Shown here: positions 59,059-64,000 of the stretch, piece by piece | How the letters are laid out: the number at the start of each line of letters is the position of its first letter | How positions within the stretch are numbered: position 1 is the stretch's first letter | NCBI RefSeq assembly: GCF_011926545.1 | Contig: NZ_JAATIT010000006.1 | Location: 1 to 64,000 of the forward strand | Direction: 5' to 3' | Origin: Sphingopyxis italica | GTDB taxonomy: Bacteria; Pseudomonadota; Alphaproteobacteria; Sphingomonadales; Sphingomonadaceae | DNA length: 64,000 bases | Program-made: the position numbers and the translations under genes | The notes under the pieces: generated by a model | The model's input: only the letters and a program-made list of their open reading frames with translations | Databases searched by the model: none | Told to the model about the DNA's origin: nothing

Positions 59059-60624
59059 ATGATCGATCTGGAGGCCATCCGGACGCTGGCGGACATTCCG
59101 GCGGCGCAGGCGCGGGTAAGGGGCAATGCGACCGCGGTAAAATATGGGACGCGCGAGACGAGCTTCGCGCAGCTCGATGCGCGGTCGAACCGTGTCGCCC
59201 ATGCGCTGATCGCTGCGGGCGCCGCGCCTGGAGATCGCGTCTCGGCGCTGACCAAGAACCATGATAGCTGGTATCCGCTCTTCTTCGGGACGGCGCGCGC
59301 GCGGGCCTGTTTGGCGCCGATCAACTGCCGCCTCGCGCCCGCCGAAATCGGCTTCATCCTCGGCGATGCTGCGCCGAAGCTGCTGTTCGTCGGCGAGCAT
59401 TTCTTCGATTGCGCGCTCGCCGCGGTCGCCGGTCTCGCCGCGCCGCCGCGCCTCATCGCGCTCTATGGCGAGCATCCGGCGTTCGAGCCGTTCGACGCGT
59501 GGCTGGGGGCCGCATCGGATGCGCCGCTCGCCGACCCGCCGCAACTCGCCGACGATGTGCTCCAGCTCTACACGAGCGGGACGACCGGGCTGCCCAAGGG
59601 CGTCGTCCTGACCAACGCGAACTACCGCACCTTCCTCGAAGCCGCGACCGAGGTCGACGGTTTTGCCTATGGCGAGGACGAGACGGTGATGATCGTCATG
59701 CCGCTGTTCCACGTCGCGGGGACGAACGTCAGCTTCTCGGGGCTGGCGCAGGGCGGCCGCCTCGTGCTCGTCAAGGATTTCACCGCCGTCGACGCCGTGC
59801 GCATGATGCGCGAGGAGCATGTCGCGCACGCCTTCCTCGCGCCCGCGATGATTCAGATGATGCTGCTCCAGCCCGATGCGAATGTGGGGGCTTATCCGCG
59901 GCTCAAGTCGATCGCCTATGGCGCCTCGCCGATCGCCGAGGATGTTTTGCGGCGCGCGCGCGCGACCTTCGGCTGCGATTTCGTGCAGTTCTACGGCATG
60001 ACCGAGTCGGCCGGCGGGGGTTCGTACCTGTCGCCGGCCGCGCACGATCTGCCGGGCAAGCTCACCTCGTGCGGCAAGCCCTGGCCGGGCGCCGCAATGG
60101 CGATCCTCGATGGCGAGGGCAAGGAACTCGGCGAGGGGGAGATCGGCGAGATCGCGATCCGCGGCGGCATCGTGATGAAGGAATATTGGAACCGCGCCGC
60201 GGCGACCGAAGAAACGCTGGCGGGCGGCTGGCTCCACACCGGCGACGTCGGCTATCGCGACGCCGACGGCTTCTACTACGTTCACGACCGGATCAAGGAC
60301 ATGATCGTTTCGGGGGGCGAGAATGTCTATCCGGCCGAGGTCGAAAGCGCGATCATGGGCTGCCCCGGCGTCGCCGACGTCGCGGTGATCGGCGTGCCCG
60401 ACGACAAATGGGGCGAGGGAGTGAAGGCGCTGATCGTGCCCACGACGGGCGCGACGCTCGATCCGGCCGATGTCGTTGCGTGGGTGCGCGAAAGGATCGC
60501 GGCGTATAAGGTGCCCAAGAGCATCGAATTCATCGACGCGCTGCCGCGCAATCCGTCGGGCAAGGTGCTGCGCCGCGAACTCCGCGCGCCCTATTGGGAA
60601 GGGCGCGACCGGGCGGTGGGGTAG
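59059..60624 (+). CDS. Acyl-CoA ligase 2 (AMP-forming)
   Basis: 521 residues of the ANL superfamily: LQLYTSGTTGLPKGVVLTNA, YGMTESAGGGSY, LHTGDVGYRDADGFYYVHDR and the catalytic Lys in NPSGKVLRREL. It belongs to the broad long-chain/aromatic acid ligase group and differs clearly from ligase 1. ATG 59059 follows GGGAGAG (59048-59054). Two ligases in one regulon suggest that substrate and a later intermediate are both activated. Confidence 0.92.
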   Translation: MIDLEAIRTLADIPAAQARVRGNATAVKYGTRETSFAQLDARSNRVAHALIAAGAAPGDRVSALTKNHDSWYPLFFGTARARACLAPINCRLAPAEIGFILGDAAPKLLFVGEHFFDCALAAVAGLAAPPRLIALYGEHPAFEPFDAWLGAASDAPLADPPQLADDVLQLYTSGTTGLPKGVVLTNANYRTFLEAATEVDGFAYGEDETVMIVMPLFHVAGTNVSFSGLAQGGRLVLVKDFTAVDAVRMMREEHVAHAFLAPAMIQMMLLQPDANVGAYPRLKSIAYGASPIAEDVLRRARATFGCDFVQFYGMTESAGGGSYLSPAAHDLPGKLTSCGKPWPGAAMAILDGEGKELGEGEIGEIAIRGGIVMKEYWNRAAATEETLAGGWLHTGDVGYRDADGFYYVHDRIKDMIVSGGENVYPAEVESAIMGCPGVADVAVIGVPDDKWGEGVKALIVPTTGATLDPADVVAWVRERIAAYKVPKSIEFIDALPRNPSGKVLRRELRAPYWEGRDRAVG

Positions 60625-60663
60625 CGGAGGCGTCGGCTTTGGGGTGGGGAGCTGCCGTTAAAA

Positions 60664-60795
60664 TCCTCCCTGTGGCGGAGCCATGGGGAGGTGGCAGCGC
60701 GAAGCGCTGACGGAGGGGCTATAGAGCGAGGTCGCTGCCCCTCTACCATCGCTGCGGCGACGGTCCCCCTCCCCACGGCTTCGCCGCAGGGAGGA
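60664..60795. repeat. 132-base element with imperfect 28-base inverted arms
   Basis: The left arm (60664-60691) and right arm (60768-60795) are complementary at 25 of 28 positions and start and end with TCCTCCCTG/CAGGGAGGA. There is no coding capacity. It sits between the converging ligase 2 and VOC genes and looks like another REP/MITE-type palindrome. The remaining gap to 60901 shows no gene; a small stem (AACCCGGCCAAAGGCCGGGT) lies at about 60846. Confidence 0.75.
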
Positions 60796-60901
60796 TTAAG
60801 GTCAGCTTCCGGCCGAAATCCGCCATCCACTCCTCTCCCAAAAAAGAACCCGGCCAAAGGCCGGGTCCAGGAGGAGTTCCCAGTGGTACCGTTGGGAATG
60901 T

Positions 60902-61498
60902 CTATTCGGCGGGCACCGGCGTCCGCGCGGTGATAAAGCCTTCGCGTTTCGTGCCGTCGGCTTGCACCGGATCGTGCGCGACGTCGCGCTCATCGAATTC
61001 CTTGGTCCATGCCGCGAATTCAAGGCAGACGCCGTCGGGATCGAAGAAATAGACCGAGCGGACGAAGACGCCGGGATGGAGTTCGGCCGACGACTGCGTC
61101 GGGCTGTCGTCGTGGTTCAGCACCGGGGTCACCTCGATGCCCTTTTCGATCAGGCGGTTGTAATAATCGTCGAATTTGTCGGCGCGGACGTTGATCGCGA
61201 TATGGTTCATCGACCCGTGCGCCGACACGAAGCTGCCCTTGGTCGGCAGCGCCGCGGGGGCCGAGATTCCGGGAACGGCTTCGGGCGCGTTCGGGAACCA
61301 GAAAAAGGCGAGGCTGTCGCCGTTGCCGATGTCGAAGAAGAAATGCTGGCCGCGCCCGCCGGGCAGGTCGATCGTCTTGGTCAGCGGCATGCCGAGCTTG
61401 TCGCGATAGAATTCGACCGTCCTTGCCATATCCTTGCACACGAGCGCGAGGTGATTGACCCCGCAAAACTCGAATTCGCTATTTTCTGCAGCCATCAT
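60902..61498 (-). CDS. VOC-superfamily (glyoxalase/extradiol-type) protein
   Basis: 198 residues with two betaalphabetabetabeta modules: VNHLALVCKDMARTVEFYRD (metal His), HFFFDIGNGDSLAFFWFP, MNHIAINVRADKFDDYY (second His) and DPDGVCLEFAAWT (Glu). It could be a lyase, isomerase or ring-cleaving dioxygenase. ATG 61498 or 61495 follows AGGAGA. Eight bases separate it from the GST gene upstream, so they share an operon. No copy of the cluster operator was found upstream. Confidence 0.88.
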   Translation of the reverse strand: MMAAENSEFEFCGVNHLALVCKDMARTVEFYRDKLGMPLTKTIDLPGGRGQHFFFDIGNGDSLAFFWFPNAPEAVPGISAPAALPTKGSFVSAHGSMNHIAINVRADKFDDYYNRLIEKGIEVTPVLNHDDSPTQSSAELHPGVFVRSVYFFDPDGVCLEFAAWTKEFDERDVAHDPVQADGTKREGFITARTPVPAE

Positions 61499-61506
61499 CC
61501 GTCTCC

Positions 61507-62124
61507 TTAGTTTGCGGCGGTGCTGGGGCGGCTCTTCGTCCGCTCGAACCAGCCGAGAATATTCCTATTGGCGGGGTCGAGCGGCTGCCCGACCGACGCG
61601 CCGAAATCGAGAAATGTGAACAGCATGATGTCGGCGAGCGTGAAGGCGTCGCCCGCGATGAATTCGCGCCCGGCGATCTGCGCGTCGAGCCATTTGATCC
61701 CGTCCTGCGCGGTGGCTTTCAAACCATCGGCGGCCTCGGGCAGGCAGCGCAGCCGCGCCTCGAACAGCGGAAGCCCTTCGGCAAAGCGGAAGCCGTTGGT
61801 GAGCGGCTCGCAAATCTTGAGGTCGACGCGGCGCGTCCACATGCGTGTGTTGGCGCGCTCCTCGGGGCTCGACCCGACCAGCGTGGGTTCGGGAAAGCGT
61901 TCGTCGAGATATTCGCAGATCGCGGTGACTTCGCAGAGCATGCCGCCGTCGTCGAGCTCGAGCGCGGGCGTCTGCCCGGCGGGGTTCACATCGACATTAT
62001 AGGGCGCGCGCCGGTTCTCGCCGCCGCGCAGGTCGATGGTGACCTCGGGGATCTCGATACCCTTTTCGGCCATGAACAGCTTCACGACGCGTGGGTTGGG
62101 GCCGACGCTATTGTAAAATTTCAT
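61507..62124 (-). CDS. Glutathione S-transferase
   Basis: 205 residues: thioredoxin-fold N-terminus (MKFYNSVGPNPRVVKLFMAE, NPAGQTPALELDDGGMLCEV) and an all-helical C-terminus (FIAGDAFTLADIMLFTFLDF). Catabolic GSTs open epoxides, cleave ethers, dehalogenate or isomerise. The possible active Ser is in the N-terminal NSVGPN loop. It heads the GST-VOC pair and sits in the catabolic cluster. Confidence 0.9.
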   Translation of the reverse strand: MKFYNSVGPNPRVVKLFMAEKGIEIPEVTIDLRGGENRRAPYNVDVNPAGQTPALELDDGGMLCEVTAICEYLDERFPEPTLVGSSPEERANTRMWTRRVDLKICEPLTNGFRFAEGLPLFEARLRCLPEAADGLKATAQDGIKWLDAQIAGREFIAGDAFTLADIMLFTFLDFGASVGQPLDPANRNILGWFERTKSRPSTAAN

Positions 62125-62167
62125 CTTATCCTCTCCCCGAGTCTTTTATCATTTTCGCGATCAATCG

Positions 62168-63097
62168 TCAATTAAGTTGACGGTTATGAAGTTTCAGCCC
62201 CGAACGCGGCCAGCGGACGCGATACAGCGTCCCCGTCGTCGACGCCGTAATATAGGCGTCACACCGATCGGCGCCGCCAAAGGCGATGTTGGTGATCCCG
62301 ACATCGGGCAGCGGCACGAACTCCGAACCGCTGCCGTCGGGGTCGAAAATCGTGATCCCGCCCTCGACCATCGTGCCGACGCAGATGTGCCCGCTTTCCT
62401 CGATCGCCATGCTGTCGAGCAGGCGAAACGCCGGCGGCGTGCCGACGAAGCGGCCGGGCGCCCAGGGCGGCGGCGGCGCGAGGGTGCCGGGCGCGACGAT
62501 CTCCATCGCCCAGACGCGCGCGGTCATCGTCTCGCTGACATAGAGCGTTCCGCCATCGGGCGAGAGGCCGATGCCGTTCGGCCCCATCATATCGGCACGC
62601 TGGCGGCTGATCCGCGATCCGTCGGCGGCGGCGTAATAGATCGCGCCATGGTCACGGCCGGTCGCGCGAACCTGCCCGTGATCGGTGAACCAGAAACCGC
62701 CGTTTGCATCGAAGACGATGTCGTTCGGACCTTTGAGGCGCTCGCCCTCGAAGCTGTCGTAAAGTATGGTCACCGCGCCGGTCGCGAGGTCGACGCGCTG
62801 GATCGATCCGCAGGGTTCGGTGTTCGCGGCATGGCCGGGGAAGAGCAGGGCGCCCGCCTCGATCCACTCGAATCCGCCATTGTTGCAAACATAGGCGGCG
62901 CCATCGGGGCCGATCGCGAGCCCGTTCGGTCCGCCGCCGAGGTCTGCGACGACCGACAAGCTGCCGTCGGGCGTGACCCGCGTCAGCGTGCCGCGCGCGA
63001 TCTCGACGAGCAATGCCGATCCGTCGGCCATCGGCACCGGCCCTTCGGGAAAGCGCAGGCCGGTCGCGACGACCTGGAGAGCGCCGTAGTCGCTCAC
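62168..63097 (-). CDS. SMP-30/gluconolactonase-family lactonase
   Basis: 309 residues of a six-bladed propeller: LRFPEGPVPMADGSALLVE (Glu metal ligand), GGGPNGLAIGPDG, LKGPNDIVFDANGGFWFTDH (Asn/Asp ligands) and GPNGIGLSPDGGTLYVSET. It hydrolyses lactones, consistent with a ring-cleavage or cyclic-ester intermediate. Coupled to the next gene by a four-base overlap (63094-63097). Confidence 0.9.
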   Translation of the reverse strand: MSDYGALQVVATGLRFPEGPVPMADGSALLVEIARGTLTRVTPDGSLSVVADLGGGPNGLAIGPDGAAYVCNNGGFEWIEAGALLFPGHAANTEPCGSIQRVDLATGAVTILYDSFEGERLKGPNDIVFDANGGFWFTDHGQVRATGRDHGAIYYAAADGSRISRQRADMMGPNGIGLSPDGGTLYVSETMTARVWAMEIVAPGTLAPPPPWAPGRFVGTPPAFRLLDSMAIEESGHICVGTMVEGGITIFDPDGSGSEFVPLPDVGITNIAFGGADRCDAYITASTTGTLYRVRWPRSGLKLHNRQLN

Positions 63098-63741
63098 CCT
63101 TGGGCCGGACGCGGCGCGCTGAGGAAGTCGGCGGCGCTGAAGCCCTCGGGCGCCGCGACCTCGACGATCGGGTCTTCGCGCGCGTCATATTCCATGCGCA
63201 ATGCGCGCGTGATCACGGCGTGCATGTCATAGAGGCAGGTGATGTAGGTGAATTCGAAAATCTGCTCGTCGTTCCAGAAGGTCTTGAGCTTGTCGAAGAC
63301 CTCGAGCGGGACGCGCCCGCTCGCCTGGGCGAGGCAATCGGCATAGGCGAGGACGGTGCGTTCCTGTTCGTCATAGCAATCGGCGACCTGCCAGTGCGCA
63401 ATGGCGGCGATCTTCTCCTCGCTGACGCCAAGGCCGCGGAGCGACTTGCAATGCTGCGAAAAAACGAACTGGCTGCCCTTGACCCAGCCGGCGCGCGTCT
63501 GGCCGAGCTCGCGGAGCACCGGGTCGATCGTGCGCGCGGGGTTGCGATAAACGGCGAAACCCTTGACCGCATGTTCGAAGATGTCGGGCGACAGCGCGAA
63601 CACCGTCCACCAGTCGCCGGGCGTGCCCGTCGCGGTGCCGGGCTCGGCGACGGGGTCACGCTCGCCGAACAGGCGGTTGTAATAGGCTAGAACGGTCTCG
63701 TCGGTGACTTCCGAGCGGGGAACCTGGCGCAGGACGGGCAT
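63094..63741 (-). CDS. Carboxymuconolactone-decarboxylase/AhpD-like protein
   Basis: 215 residues with the helical CMD fold, with an AIAHWQVADCYDEQERTVLA stretch. The typical CxxC of peroxidase-active AhpD is absent, since only one Cys (ADCYDE) occurs there, so a decarboxylase or unknown role is more likely. ATG 63741 follows AGGAG; the longer frame adds ten residues without support. It overlaps the SMP-30 gene. Confidence 0.85.
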   Translation of the reverse strand: MPVLRQVPRSEVTDETVLAYYNRLFGERDPVAEPGTATGTPGDWWTVFALSPDIFEHAVKGFAVYRNPARTIDPVLRELGQTRAGWVKGSQFVFSQHCKSLRGLGVSEEKIAAIAHWQVADCYDEQERTVLAYADCLAQASGRVPLEVFDKLKTFWNDEQIFEFTYITCLYDMHAVITRALRMEYDAREDPIVEVAAPEGFSAADFLSAPRPAQG

Positions 63742-63776
63742 GGGATACTCCTGAAAAATTCTCGAATTCACAATGT

Positions 63777-63861
63777 CGTCATTGCGAGGAGCCGAAGGCG
63801 ACGCGGCAATCCAGAGCGTGCGGTAACCGCTCTGGATTGCTTCGCTGCGCTCGCAATGACG
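63777..63861. repeat. Palindromic intergenic repeat
   Basis: CGTCATTGCGAG (63777-63788) and CTCGCAATGACG (63850-63861) bound an imperfect inverted repeat whose inner arms contain CAATCCAGAGCG/CGCTCTGGATTG. Repeats with this word are scattered through many proteobacterial genomes. It separates the CMD-like gene from the gene at the right edge. Confidence 0.8.
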
Positions 63862-63882
63862 AGGTGTTTTGCGGCACTGACA

Positions 63883-64000
63883 TCACGCGTTCGCGAATTT
63901 GCGGAATTCGGCGACGTGCGCGCTGTCGAAATATTCGTCGAGCCGCGTGATCTTGCCGTCTTCGACCTTGCAGATGATCGCGCAGGGCAGGCGCACTTCG
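63883..64000 (-). CDS. SnoaL/NTF2-like protein, 3' end only
   Basis: Only the last 38 codons lie in the window: LPCAIICKVEDGKITRLDEY followed by FDSAHVAEFRKFANA and TGA at 63883. The KVEDGKITRLDEYFD segment is typical of SnoaL/nuclear-transport-factor-2-like polyketide cyclase or limonene epoxide hydrolase-type proteins. The start lies beyond base 64000. Its function cannot be read from this part. Confidence 0.65.
   Translation of the reverse strand, partial: EVRLPCAIICKVEDGKITRLDEYFDSAHVAEFRKFANA

Overview
The window is high-GC DNA whose gene content and start-codon/RBS habits fit an alphaproteobacterium of the Sphingomonadales (Sphingopyxis-like): many TonB-dependent receptors, secreted and membrane peptidases, a NasS/NasT-controlled nitrate operon, and short palindromic repeats of the GAAG-loop type between genes. 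The taxon is inferred from content, not from a marker gene. No rRNA, tRNA, CRISPR array, complete insertion sequence or phage gene was recognised.

Layout. 1-944: no supported gene. 945-11918: a peptide/amino-acid uptake locus built around a divergent promoter at about 6.4 kb. One arm (minus) is a TonB-dependent receptor, an XRE-cupin regulator, an M19 dipeptidase-like protein and a secreted TPR protein. The other arm (plus) is an imidazolonepropionase-like amidohydrolase, an ALDH7 (piperideine-6-carboxylate/aminoadipate semialdehyde) dehydrogenase, a second related TPR protein and an APC permease. 12277-16416: two convergent c-di-GMP enzymes. 16417-24750: a decayed region with a DUF1971 protein, remnants of an alternative oxidase, a response regulator, an extradiol dioxygenase, an MnhG-type subunit and an MFS pump, mixed with apparently intact genes (hemD, four small unknown genes, a GltS-like FMN protein). 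24752-28119: ridA, dadA and alr with a divergent Lrp regulator, for alanine racemisation and D-amino-acid oxidation. 28261-36138: an ECF sigma/FecR/TonB receptor/M16 protease cassette. 36148-45766: assimilatory nitrate reduction, nasT-nasS followed by a leader with a terminator and two ANTAR-type hairpins, then narK-nirB-nirD-nasA-cobA. 45941-46843: an RhtA-like exporter.

46925-64000 is the most unusual part. It is a catabolic-looking cluster under two MarR-type regulators. Five promoter regions carry a near-identical palindrome, TTAGTATwCTAA. They precede a LeuC-like gene, a LeuD-like gene with its divergent marR, an FMN reductase, a second marR divergent from an acyl-CoA ligase, and a MetE-like gene divergent from a second acyl-CoA ligase. 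Inside the cluster lies a tightly coupled run: alpha/beta hydrolase, APH-type small-molecule kinase, an enolase paralogue with altered active-site residues, a D-2-hydroxyacid dehydrogenase, and an alpha/beta-hydrolase-fold protein with Ala at the nucleophile position. VOC, GST, SMP-30 lactonase, carboxymuconolactone-decarboxylase-like and SnoaL-like genes follow and run off the end. The inferred picture is a CoA-dependent pathway for an unidentified acid, in which a hydroxy acid is hydrated or isomerised by an aconitase-type pair, phosphorylated and then eliminated by an enolase-type enzyme. I cannot name the substrate and recognise no described pathway with this set of enzymes.

In the 36-64 kb part, several unrelated families of palindromic repeats sit in gene gaps. 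One has become part of the 5' coding end of nasA.
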